The notes below the pieces were generated by a model. It saw only the letters and a list, made by a program, of their open reading frames with translations, searched no databases and had not been told where the DNA came from. This document shows, piece by piece, positions 54,959 to 64,000 of a stretch of 64,000 nt of DNA. The stretch is from Paraburkholderia sp. (GTDB lineage: Bacteria > Pseudomonadota > Gammaproteobacteria > Burkholderiales > Burkholderiaceae), in assembly GCF_004298475.1 (NCBI RefSeq), contig NZ_SCRP01000034.1, forward strand, positions 186,001 to 250,000. Direction: 5' to 3'. The translations under genes and the position numbers were made by a program. The stretch's first letter is position 1. Each line of letters opens with the position of its first letter.

Positions 54959-57438
54959 ACCATCAGTCCGATCCGATGGTTGCGCACACAGCGTACGCGG
55001 CGCACGTGGCACACCCGACACACACGGCCCGCTCGGCGGCGGGCGCGCCGTTGCCGCATGAATCCGCCGAACTGCACGTGAGCGGCGAGGCGCGCTACAC
55101 CGACGACATCCCCGAACGGCACGGCACGCTGCATGCGGCGCTCGGCCTTTCGCGCCACGCGCATGCGCGCATCGTGTCGCTCGATCTGCGCCGCGTGCGT
55201 GAAGCGCCGGGCGTGGTTGCCGTGCTCAGCGCCGCCGACATCCCCGGCGAGAACAACTGCGGCCCGGTGGTGCACGACGACCCGGTGCTCGCGAGCGGCG
55301 AGGTGCAGTACCTCGGGCAGCCCGTGTTCGCGGTGATCGCAACGAGCCACGAACTCGCGCGGCGCGCCGCCGCGCTCGCCGCAAGCGACGACGTCGTGCG
55401 TTACGAACCGCTCGAAGCCGTGCTCTCGATCGCGCAGGCGAAAGCGATGCAGCACTACGTGCTGCCGCCGCTGCGCCTGTCGCGCGGCGAGCCTGCCGCG
55501 CGCATCGTCGCGGCGCCGCATCGCATCGCGGGCACCTTCGAAGCAGGCGGCCAGGAACAGTTCTACCTCGAAGGCCAGGTCGCCTATGCGCTGCCGGAGG
55601 AACAGGACGGCATGCTCGTCTACAGTTCGACGCGGCATCCGTCCGAAATGCAGCAGGTCGTCGCGCATCTGCTCGGCTGGCCCGCGCACCGCGTCGCGTG
55701 CGAATGCCGCCGCATGGGCGGCGGCTTCGGCGGCAAGGAATCGCAGTCGGCGCTGTTCGCGTGCGTCGCGGCGCTCGCGGCGTACAAGACGGGCCGCCCC
55801 GTGAAGCTGCGCGCCGACCGCGACGACGACTTCATGATCACCGGCAAGCGCCACGACGCGCTGTACACCTACGAAGCAGGCTTCGACGATACGGGCCGCC
55901 TGCTCGGCACGCGCGTGGAAATCGCACTGCGCGCAGGCTATTCCGCCGATCTGTCCGGCGCCGTGGCCACCCGCGCGGTGTGCCACTTCGACAACGCGTA
56001 TTACCTCTCCGATGTCGAGATCGTCGCACTGTGCTGCAAGACGAACACGCAGTCGAACACGGCGTTTCGCGGCTTCGGCGGACCGCAGGGCGCGCTCGTG
56101 ATGGAAGTCATGCTCGACGCCGTCGCGAAGCAGCTCAACCGCGATCCGCTCGACGTGCGGCTCGCGAACTACTACGGCATCGGCGAGCGCGACATCACGC
56201 CTTATGGCCAGCGCGTCGAGGACAACGTGCTCGCCCCGCTCACGCGCGAACTGCTCGCGTCGAGCCGCTACGCCGAACGACGCGCCGCGCTCGCCTCGTA
56301 TAACCGCACGAGCCCGGTGCTCAAGCGCGGCATCGCGATCACGCCGGTCAAGTTCGGCATCTCGTTCAACGTGCCGCACCTGAACCAGGCGGGCGCGCTC
56401 GTGCATGTCTACCGCGACGGCTCGGTGCTCGTGAACCACGGCGGCACCGAAATGGGCCAGGGGCTCAACACGAAGGTCGCGCAGGTGGTGGCGGGCACAT
56501 TCGGGCTGCCGCTCGCGCGCGTGCGCGTGAGCGCCGCCGATACCGCGAAAGTGGCGAACACGTCGGCCACCGCCGCCTCGACGGGCAGCGACCTCAACGG
56601 CAAAGCCGCCGAAGATGCCGCGCTCACGATCCGCGCCCGTCTCGCCACGCTCGCCGCCGCCGAATACGGCGGCACGCCCGACGCCGTCACGTTCGAGGAC
56701 GGCGCAGTGCGGGCGAACGGCGTGTCGATCGCGTTCGCGCAGTTCGTCGAACTCGCGTATATGAAGCGCGTACAGCTCTGGTCGGACGGCTTCTACGCGA
56801 CGCCGAAGGTCCACTGGGACGCCCGCACGCTGACCGGCCATCCGTTCTACTACTTCGCGTATGGCGCGGCGGTATCGGAAGTGGTCGTCGATACGCTCAC
56901 CGGCGAATGGAAGCTCGTGCGCGCCGACGTGCTGCACGACGCCGGCCGTTCGATCAATCCGGCTATCGACATGGGCCAGGTGGAGGGCGCGTTCATCCAG
57001 GGCATGGGCTGGCTCACGACCGAAGAACTCTGGTGGGACAGCAACGGTCGTTTGATGACACACTCGCCGTCCACGTACAAGATTCCAGCGGTCAGCGATA
57101 CGCCCGCCGTATTCAACGTGCAGCTTTATCGCAACGAAAATGCCGAGCCGACCATCTTCAGCTCGAAGGCCGTCGGCGAGCCGCCGCTGTTGCTGCCGTT
57201 CTCGGTGTTTCTCGCGATTCGCGACGCGATCGGCGCTGCGGTGCCCGAGGCGCGCGAAGCCGCGCCGCTTCGTGCGCCCGCGACGCCCGAGGCCATTCTC
57301 GACGCGCTCGATGCACTGCGCGCCATCGCAGCGGCTACGTCGAGCGCTCAGTCGCCAGCGCTTACACCCGCGGCCGGGAACGCCGCGCCCGGCCATGCCG
57401 CCGTGCCCGCAGCGGCGCGCACCGTGAAGATGGACTGA
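54955..57438 (+). CDS. xdhB: Xanthine dehydrogenase large (molybdopterin) subunit
   Basis: An 827-residue subunit that hydroxylates hypoxanthine to xanthine and xanthine to urate. The molybdopterin motif is CRRMGGGFGGKESQ near residue 260. NTAFRGFGGPQGALV carries the substrate arginine, and the catalytic glutamate is in SKAVGEPPLLLPFSVFLA near residue 740. The first ~30 residues are an Ala/His/Thr-rich extension (VAHTAYAAHVAHPTHTARSA) before the fold starts at ESAELHVSGEARYTDD. The last ~30 are Ala/Pro-rich. The ATGA overlap with xdhA implies coupled translation. Confidence 0.95.
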   Translation: MNHQSDPMVAHTAYAAHVAHPTHTARSAAGAPLPHESAELHVSGEARYTDDIPERHGTLHAALGLSRHAHARIVSLDLRRVREAPGVVAVLSAADIPGENNCGPVVHDDPVLASGEVQYLGQPVFAVIATSHELARRAAALAASDDVVRYEPLEAVLSIAQAKAMQHYVLPPLRLSRGEPAARIVAAPHRIAGTFEAGGQEQFYLEGQVAYALPEEQDGMLVYSSTRHPSEMQQVVAHLLGWPAHRVACECRRMGGGFGGKESQSALFACVAALAAYKTGRPVKLRADRDDDFMITGKRHDALYTYEAGFDDTGRLLGTRVEIALRAGYSADLSGAVATRAVCHFDNAYYLSDVEIVALCCKTNTQSNTAFRGFGGPQGALVMEVMLDAVAKQLNRDPLDVRLANYYGIGERDITPYGQRVEDNVLAPLTRELLASSRYAERRAALASYNRTSPVLKRGIAITPVKFGISFNVPHLNQAGALVHVYRDGSVLVNHGGTEMGQGLNTKVAQVVAGTFGLPLARVRVSAADTAKVANTSATAASTGSDLNGKAAEDAALTIRARLATLAAAEYGGTPDAVTFEDGAVRANGVSIAFAQFVELAYMKRVQLWSDGFYATPKVHWDARTLTGHPFYYFAYGAAVSEVVVDTLTGEWKLVRADVLHDAGRSINPAIDMGQVEGAFIQGMGWLTTEELWWDSNGRLMTHSPSTYKIPAVSDTPAVFNVQLYRNENAEPTIFSSKAVGEPPLLLPFSVFLAIRDAIGAAVPEAREAAPLRAPATPEAILDALDALRAIAAATSSAQSPALTPAAGNAAPGHAAVPAAARTVKMD

Positions 57439-57506
57439 AAGCGCATAACCGTGAAGATCAACCGGCGGCGCGCCTTGCGCGCCGCCCGACGAGGGAGAAG
57501 CGCCAG

Positions 57507-59667
<2,161 letters not shown>

Positions 59668-59763
59668 GCACATAAGCGCGTAGGCGAGCACGGCGCGGCA
59701 GGGCATGTCCAACCGCATGCCCCGCTGCATGCCCTACCCGCATCGATCGGAGACGCTGTTCCC

Positions 59764-61083
59764 ATGACTCAATCGGCTTACCGGGCGAAGCTTCTGACGT
59801 TCACGGGCGATCCTGCGCAATCGCCCGACGCCGCGGTCTTTCACGAAGACGGCGTCGTGATCGTCGAAGACGGCCATGTGGCGGCAGCGGGCGCGTGGAC
59901 GGCACTCGCCGGGCTCGTCGCGGGCGATGCGAGCGTCCATGATCTGCGCGACAAGCTGATCGTGCCGGGCTTCATCGACACGCATATCCACTATCCGCAG
60001 ACCGACATGATTGCGTCGCCCGCGCCGGGCCTGCTGCCGTGGCTCGAAACGTGGACGTTCCCCACCGAGCGACGCTTCGAAGACGAAGCCCTCGCGCAGG
60101 ATACGGCGCGCTTTTTCGTCGATGAACTGCTGGCGAACGGCACGACCACGGCGCTCGTCTATTGCACCGTGCACAAGCAGTCCGCCGACGCGCTCTTCCG
60201 TGCGAGCGAGGCGAAGAACCTGCGCATGATCGCGGGCAAGGTGCTCATGGACCGTCACTGCCCCGCGTTCCTGCGCGATACGCCGCAATCGGGTTACGAC
60301 GACAGCGCCGAACTGATCGGCCGCTGGCACAAGCGCGGCCGCCAGCTTTACGCGCTCACGCCGCGCTTCGCGCCCACCTCGACCGAGGCGCAGCTCGAAG
60401 CCTGCGCGACGCTCGCGAAGGCGCATCCGGACATCTTCATCCAGAGCCACGCCGCCGAGAGTCGCGAGGAGGTGAACTGGGTAAGCGAACTCTTTGCGCA
60501 CCGCCGCAGCTACATCGACGTCTACGATCATTACGGGCTGCTGCGACCGCGTGCCGTGTATGGCCACTGCATCTGGCTCGACGACGAGGACCGCCGCCGC
60601 ATGGCGCAAACGCGCGCGGTCGCCGCGCACTGCCCGACGTCGAACCTGTTCCTCGGCAGCGGCCTGTTCGATTTCGATCGCGCCGACGCATCGGCCATGC
60701 TCGTGACGCTCGCGACGGACGTGGGCGGAGGCACGTCGTTTTCGATGCTGCAGACGATGAACGAAGCGCACAAGGTCGCGCGCATGGGCGGGCATCACCT
60801 GAGCGCGACGCGCATGTTCTGGCTCGCAACGGCGGGCGCGGCCGAGGCGCTCGATCTCGGCGACATGATCGGCACGCTCGCGCCGCAAAGCGAAGCGGAC
60901 TTCGTCGTGCTCGATCCGCAAGCGACGCCGCTGCTCGCACGGCGCACGGCGCGTGCGCAATCGCTCGAAGAACTGCTCTTCGCGCTCGCCATGCTCGGCG
61001 ACGATCGCGCCGTGTACGAAACCTACGCGGCGGGAAAGCGCGTGCATCGGCGCGGCGAGCGCACGAAGCGAAGGAATGTTTGA
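59764..61083 (+). CDS. guaD: Guanine deaminase
   Basis: A 439-residue amidohydrolase converting guanine to xanthine and ammonia. The zinc HxH is in VPGFIDTHIHYPQTDMIASPAPGLLPWLETWTFPTE (about 66-100), a signature of GuaD. Further ligands are in IQSHAAESREEVNWV, GHCIWLDDED and TDVGGGTSFSML. Length is typical. It lies 96 nt after the deaminase gene and closes the purine cluster by feeding xanthine to XdhAB. Confidence 0.96.
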   Translation: MTQSAYRAKLLTFTGDPAQSPDAAVFHEDGVVIVEDGHVAAAGAWTALAGLVAGDASVHDLRDKLIVPGFIDTHIHYPQTDMIASPAPGLLPWLETWTFPTERRFEDEALAQDTARFFVDELLANGTTTALVYCTVHKQSADALFRASEAKNLRMIAGKVLMDRHCPAFLRDTPQSGYDDSAELIGRWHKRGRQLYALTPRFAPTSTEAQLEACATLAKAHPDIFIQSHAAESREEVNWVSELFAHRRSYIDVYDHYGLLRPRAVYGHCIWLDDEDRRRMAQTRAVAAHCPTSNLFLGSGLFDFDRADASAMLVTLATDVGGGTSFSMLQTMNEAHKVARMGGHHLSATRMFWLATAGAAEALDLGDMIGTLAPQSEADFVVLDPQATPLLARRTARAQSLEELLFALAMLGDDRAVYETYAAGKRVHRRGERTKRRNV

Positions 61084-61148
61084 CCTCGGACGGTAAACCT
61101 TTCCCACCCTTCGCCACCGCCGCCGCCATGCAGAGATAAATCGCAGAC

Positions 61149-61174
61149 GGATCCTCCATACGGATCCTGCATTT
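61149..61174 (+). terminator. Possible terminator of the purine cluster
   Basis: GGATCC (61149-61154) and GGATCC (61162-61167) are self-complementary arms around a 7-nt loop, followed by TGCATTTTTT. The stem is short, so efficiency is doubtful. Confidence 0.45.
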
Positions 61175-61356
61175 TTTGTCAGAAATTATCTCCGCCGCGT
61201 AGACGCTCTCCAGAGGTTTTTACCGCCTGATTCAAGACAGAAACTGTGCGCCGTGCTTCATAGGACTGCTTTAGAACAGATATTTTTTCCCGGTGGTAAG
61301 GTCGCGCTTGAGAAAGTTGCCAACCGCCCAACCCGGGTCTCTGGAGAACGTCAGAA

Positions 61357-62049
61357 ATGGACAAATACGCCGCCCCTGCCTCATCGATGCTTCCGCCCTC
61401 GGACATGGCTCTTGTTCTGCCGCGTACCGCTCTCGTTGTCATTGACCCCCAAGTCGACTTTCTAAGTCCGAAGGGTGTCGTCTGGGGCGCAGTGGGCGAG
61501 AGCGTCACGGAACTGAATACCGTTGAGAATCTCGGCAAGTTGTTTGCCGCCGCGAAGAAAGCCAATATTGTTGTGGCGATCTCGCCGCACTACTACTACC
61601 CGTGGGATAACAACTGGAAATTCGAAGGCGCGCTTGAAAAGCTCATGCATAAAGTGGGCATGTTCAAACGGCCGAGTCCTTATTCCGTGGATGGCTTCGA
61701 GAATTCCGGCGCCGATTTCATGCCTGAGTACAAGCAGTACATCCTCGACAATAAAACCATCATTGCTTCGCCGCACAAGGTCTACGGGCCGCAGCAGAAC
61801 GATCTCATCCTGCAGTTGAGAAAACACCGTGTCGATCAGGTGATTCTGGCGGGCATGTCCGCGAACCTGTGTGTCGAATCGCATCTGCGTGAATTGCTGG
61901 AGCAGGGATTCGAGGTGGCGGTCGTCCGTGACGCAACGGCTGCGGCGATTCTTCCGGACGGTGATGGCTACCAGGCCGCAATAACGAACTTCCGCTTCAT
62001 GGCGAATGCCGTGTGGACGACCGAAGAGGCAGTCAAGAGGCTTTCGTAA
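61357..62049 (+). CDS. Isochorismatase-fold cysteine hydrolase
   Basis: A 230-residue hydrolase of the isochorismatase-like superfamily. The triad is Asp34 (ALVVIDPQVDFL), Lys141 (IIASPHKVYGPQQ) and Cys172 (LAGMSANLCVESHLRELLEQGFEV); SANLCVES replaces the more usual VSTDxCV-type segment. These enzymes hydrolyse amides, ureides or peroxy/isochorismate compounds; the substrate cannot be told. Two sampled 60-base rows (61501-61620) are 50-52 percent GC against 68 percent in a guaD row (60001-60060), suggesting acquisition. It has its own strong terminator and no partner gene. Confidence 0.85.
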   Translation: MDKYAAPASSMLPPSDMALVLPRTALVVIDPQVDFLSPKGVVWGAVGESVTELNTVENLGKLFAAAKKANIVVAISPHYYYPWDNNWKFEGALEKLMHKVGMFKRPSPYSVDGFENSGADFMPEYKQYILDNKTIIASPHKVYGPQQNDLILQLRKHRVDQVILAGMSANLCVESHLRELLEQGFEVAVVRDATAAAILPDGDGYQAAITNFRFMANAVWTTEEAVKRLS

Positions 62050-62090
62050 GCGTTTTATTTAGACGTACGTTTCAAACGTATTGCGTTACT

Positions 62091-62127
62091 CAGGGTATTG
62101 CGCGAACACGCAATACCCTGATTTTTT
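62091..62127 (+). terminator. Strong intrinsic terminator of the isochorismatase-fold gene
   Basis: CAGGGTATTGCG (62091-62102) pairs exactly with CGCAATACCCTG (62109-62120), then ATTTTTT. Confidence 0.95.
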
Positions 62128-62242
62128 GTGTGAGCCGTAGTTTGTCGCGCCGTCATCGAGCCAACACCCTCCGTAGTTTCGTAGCGGCACAAAGCGGTGC
62201 AGTTCGACGCGAATTGATGCAATTTGACGCCAAACCGCGTGC

Positions 62243-62248
62243 TATAAT
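62243..62248 (+). promoter_or_regulatory. -10 box (TATAAT) for the riboswitch transcript
   Basis: A perfect TATAAT lies just ahead of the riboswitch. TTGACG is present but only 13 nt upstream; no standard -35 is seen at 17 nt. Confidence 0.6.
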
Positions 62249-62253
62249 CCGCC

Positions 62254-62407
62254 GCTCATTGGGGAGTAGCCGCCCCGCATCGTGCCGCGCCACGAGCCTG
62301 TAACCAGGTTTGACGCGATCCGCGCACGATCCGCGGGGGCACCTGTCAACAGACTTGGCCGAAACAGCCATGGCAGGTGCAGCCTCTGGCCTGGCGAGAC
62401 CGATGAC
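62254..62407 (+). promoter_or_regulatory. yybP-ykoY (Mn2+) riboswitch
   Basis: The 5' core GGGGAGTAGCC (62261-62271) and the 3' core GGCGAGACCGATGA (62393-62406) are the two conserved internal-loop strands of the yybP-ykoY family, with CTCAT/ATGA closing helix P1. Intervening stems (such as ACCTG...CAGGT, 62341-62378) are present. The class senses Mn2+ and switches on exporter genes. It lies directly before a TMEM165/GDT1 gene, a known target. The region 62408-62485 contains a GCGCGCC/GGCGCG hairpin and the GAGG ribosome-binding site, a plausible expression platform. Confidence 0.88.
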
Positions 62408-62485
62408 CCACGCGCGCCGCTAACAGGGCCCGGCGCGTCGCGGGTCGTCGCTCGCACACATTCCGGCCCGAGGATCCATCAAAAC

Positions 62486-63058
62486 GTGAACCAGGCATTT
62501 CTCGTCTCCGCAGGCGCCGTTGCGCTCGCTGAAATCGGCGACAAGACCCAGTTGCTGTCGCTCGTCCTCGCCGCACGCTATCGCAAGCCGGTGCCGATCA
62601 TCCTCGGCGTACTGGCCGCCACGCTCATCAACCACGCGGGCGCCGGAGCGCTCGGCGCGTGGCTCGGCGCGCTCGTCACCCCTTCGGTGATGCGCTGGGC
62701 GCTCGCCGCGTCATTCGTCGCGATGGGCCTGTGGATACTCGTGCCCGACAAGCTCAGCGAAGGCGAATCCGATGTCAACCGCACGCAACTCGGCGTGTTC
62801 GGCGCGACTGTCGTGACCTTTTTCCTCGCCGAGATGGGCGACAAGACGCAGATCGCCACCGTCGCTCTCGCGGCACGCTTTCACGATTTCTTCGGTGTGG
62901 TGGCCGGCACGACGCTCGGCATGATGATCGCCAACGTGCCCGCGATCCTGCTCGGCGACCGCTTTGCCCACAAGCTGCCGACAAAGCTCGTGCACGGCAT
63001 CGCCGCGGTTCTCTTCGTCGTGCTGGGCGTGCTCGCGCTGATGGGCGTAGGCGTTTAA
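62486..63058 (+). CDS. TMEM165/GDT1-family manganese exporter
   Basis: A 190-residue membrane protein with six predicted helices in two repeats. Each repeat carries the family signature E-x-G-D-K-T-Q: EIGDKTQ (from Glu16) and EMGDKTQ (from Glu116). Bacterial members (such as Vibrio MneA) export Mn2+; eukaryotic ones exchange Ca2+/Mn2+. GTG 62486 (VNQAFLVSAG) is chosen because the conserved first helix starts there and GAGG lies upstream; the longer frame translates the riboswitch. The riboswitch supports a manganese-detoxification role. Confidence 0.93.
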   Translation: MNQAFLVSAGAVALAEIGDKTQLLSLVLAARYRKPVPIILGVLAATLINHAGAGALGAWLGALVTPSVMRWALAASFVAMGLWILVPDKLSEGESDVNRTQLGVFGATVVTFFLAEMGDKTQIATVALAARFHDFFGVVAGTTLGMMIANVPAILLGDRFAHKLPTKLVHGIAAVLFVVLGVLALMGVGV

Positions 63059-63142
63059 AGCCAGACAAGCGCGGTTTTTGCCGGCTGCTTTTGCCACGCC
63101 TCTACCGGCCTGCCCCTGGCTGCGGCTGCTCGCGTGCGCCCG

Positions 63143-63820
63143 CTACTTCGCCGTAGCGGCGGCAGCCGAAGCCGGGGCCGGCGCGCTCACCTCGTTCGGC
63201 ATCCCGGCGTTCTTGTCGACCGGCAGCCTGACGTCGCGCACCGAACCATTCGCCATCGGAAAATCCGCGAGTGCGCTGCGCACCAGATACGGCATCACGC
63301 GTATGAGCGAAGGCTCGTCGCCCTCGGTGCGCGCCGTCACGTTGTAGCGCTCCGCGCCCGTCGCGCGGTCGGTGATGCGGATGCCGAGCATGTGCGAATA
63401 CACCGGAACCATCTGGTCCACATAGGCAGGCGGGAACGCGCCCCACGGCGCCCACGGACCGAACCGCCTCCAGTACGGTCCCGGCCACGGCTGGAAGAAC
63501 ATCGGCTGCTCGACGATCATCTGACCCATGTGGCTGCCATAAACGAGCGCCACCAGATAGCGCGCCTGCGGTTCGGAAACCTGGCGGAACGCGTGCGAGG
63601 CCAAAGCATCGGCGACGAATACCTCATAAGTCGCCTGCTCAATGGTCTGCTTCTGACTCGCAGCGCGCGTGAAGGCGTAGGTGCGCGTGGCGTCGCTGCC
63701 GCCGTCCCACGCGGAGAGCGCCGTCACCTGGCTCGTCACGTAAGTCGTGCAGCCGGACAGCGTCACGGCGAGCGCCGCCAGCAGCATCAGTGCGCGGCGC
63801 GTCCATCGGTGGTGCTTCAT
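63143..63820 (-). CDS. DUF4136 domain-containing lipoprotein
   Basis: A 225-residue predicted lipoprotein. The signal peptide ends in a lipobox, ALAVTLSGCTTY, with the lipidated Cys at about residue 24. The DUF4136 region (about 40-200) contains RTYAFTRAASQ, ARYLVALVYGS and an aromatic/Pro-rich middle (FFQPWPGPYWRRFGPWAPWGAFPP). The C-terminal ~15 residues are Ala/Pro-rich. Outer-membrane location is likely. Function unknown. Convergent with the GDT1 gene. Confidence 0.88.
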   Translation of the reverse strand: MKHHRWTRRALMLLAALAVTLSGCTTYVTSQVTALSAWDGGSDATRTYAFTRAASQKQTIEQATYEVFVADALASHAFRQVSEPQARYLVALVYGSHMGQMIVEQPMFFQPWPGPYWRRFGPWAPWGAFPPAYVDQMVPVYSHMLGIRITDRATGAERYNVTARTEGDEPSLIRVMPYLVRSALADFPMANGSVRDVRLPVDKNAGMPNEVSAPAPASAAAATAK

Positions 63821-64000
63821 TGTTTTCTCGTACCCATTCCAGTTTCCTGCCAGATCAAAACAGCCGCGCCGCGTCTGCAGGCCGGGTCTGCAGGCGCAGC
63901 AGTGCGATCATACTGACTTGCCCGCACGATCGGAAAGAAGTTCGCGCTGCGGCCCCGCTGCCGGACAACCGGTCCGCGCCTTTGTACAATGGGGCGATCT

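Noticed and set aside
63821..64000. Possible start of another gene at the right edge
   Set aside because: No start codon with a supported reading frame is visible; a promoter for a gene beyond the window is possible but unsupported.

Overview
The window is a GC-rich chromosomal segment from a betaproteobacterium of the Burkholderia/Paraburkholderia/Caballeronia group. The evidence is gene content and order: a gyrA-serC-pheA-tyrA-aroA-cmk-rpsA-ihfB supraoperon joined to lapAB, ugd and heptose genes, an fds-type NAD-dependent formate dehydrogenase, and a tmRNA with tag ANDDTFALAA. It is mostly core genome. I found no insertion sequence, prophage, integrase, CRISPR array or rRNA operon; the only stable RNA gene recognised is ssrA.

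Layout. 1-9.4 kb: the end of a membrane protein gene, a radical SAM (spore photoproduct lyase-like) gene under a striking LexA-type palindrome, an Lrp-type regulator divergent from dadA, an acyl-CoA dehydrogenase with etfB-etfA, and the methionine importer genes metN-metI. 9.4-14.6 kb: an enoyl-CoA hydratase, a histone-deacetylase-like amidohydrolase divergent from a lytic transglycosylase, cysM, and a small exported helix-hairpin-helix protein. 14.6-31.4 kb: a long minus-strand block. Read in transcription order it runs gyrA, a DUF2059 protein, serC, pheA, tyrA, aroA, cmk, rpsA, ihfB, lapA, lapB, ugd, hldA, hldD, covering DNA topology, aromatic/serine synthesis, translation and lipopolysaccharide supply. 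31.9-34.8 kb: an OmpA-like protein, ubiG, gph and ssrA on the plus strand. 34.8-41.8 kb: a small secreted protein, an FdsR-like regulator and the divergent fdsGBAD operon. 41.9-52.5 kb: a FAD aromatic hydroxylase, a zinc-type arsR-CDF efflux pair, a TPR/glycosyltransferase-like protein, a class-I glutamine amidotransferase-like hydrolase, a CPA2 antiporter and an amidase. 52.5-61.1 kb: dsbB, then a purine catabolic cluster (xdhA, xdhB, xdhC, a purine deaminase, guaD) that converts adenine/hypoxanthine and guanine to urate. 61.3-64 kb: an isochorismatase-fold hydrolase of distinctly lower GC, a yybP-ykoY (Mn2+) riboswitch in front of a TMEM165/GDT1 exporter gene, and a DUF4136 lipoprotein.

The most interesting signal is at about 1354-1401. 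A 19-bp-arm perfect inverted repeat followed by seven T on the minus strand looks like the intrinsic terminator of the Lrp gene. Its centre is a near-consensus SOS box that overlaps a plausible promoter for the downstream radical SAM gene. One element may therefore end the upstream transcript and also hold the SOS operator/promoter, with transcripts starting inside the hairpin escaping termination. Other points of note are expected partners missing from conserved operons (metQ, fdsC, the hisC-type aminotransferase), a repeat-expanded C-terminus of Cmk, and a metal-sensing operator at arsR.
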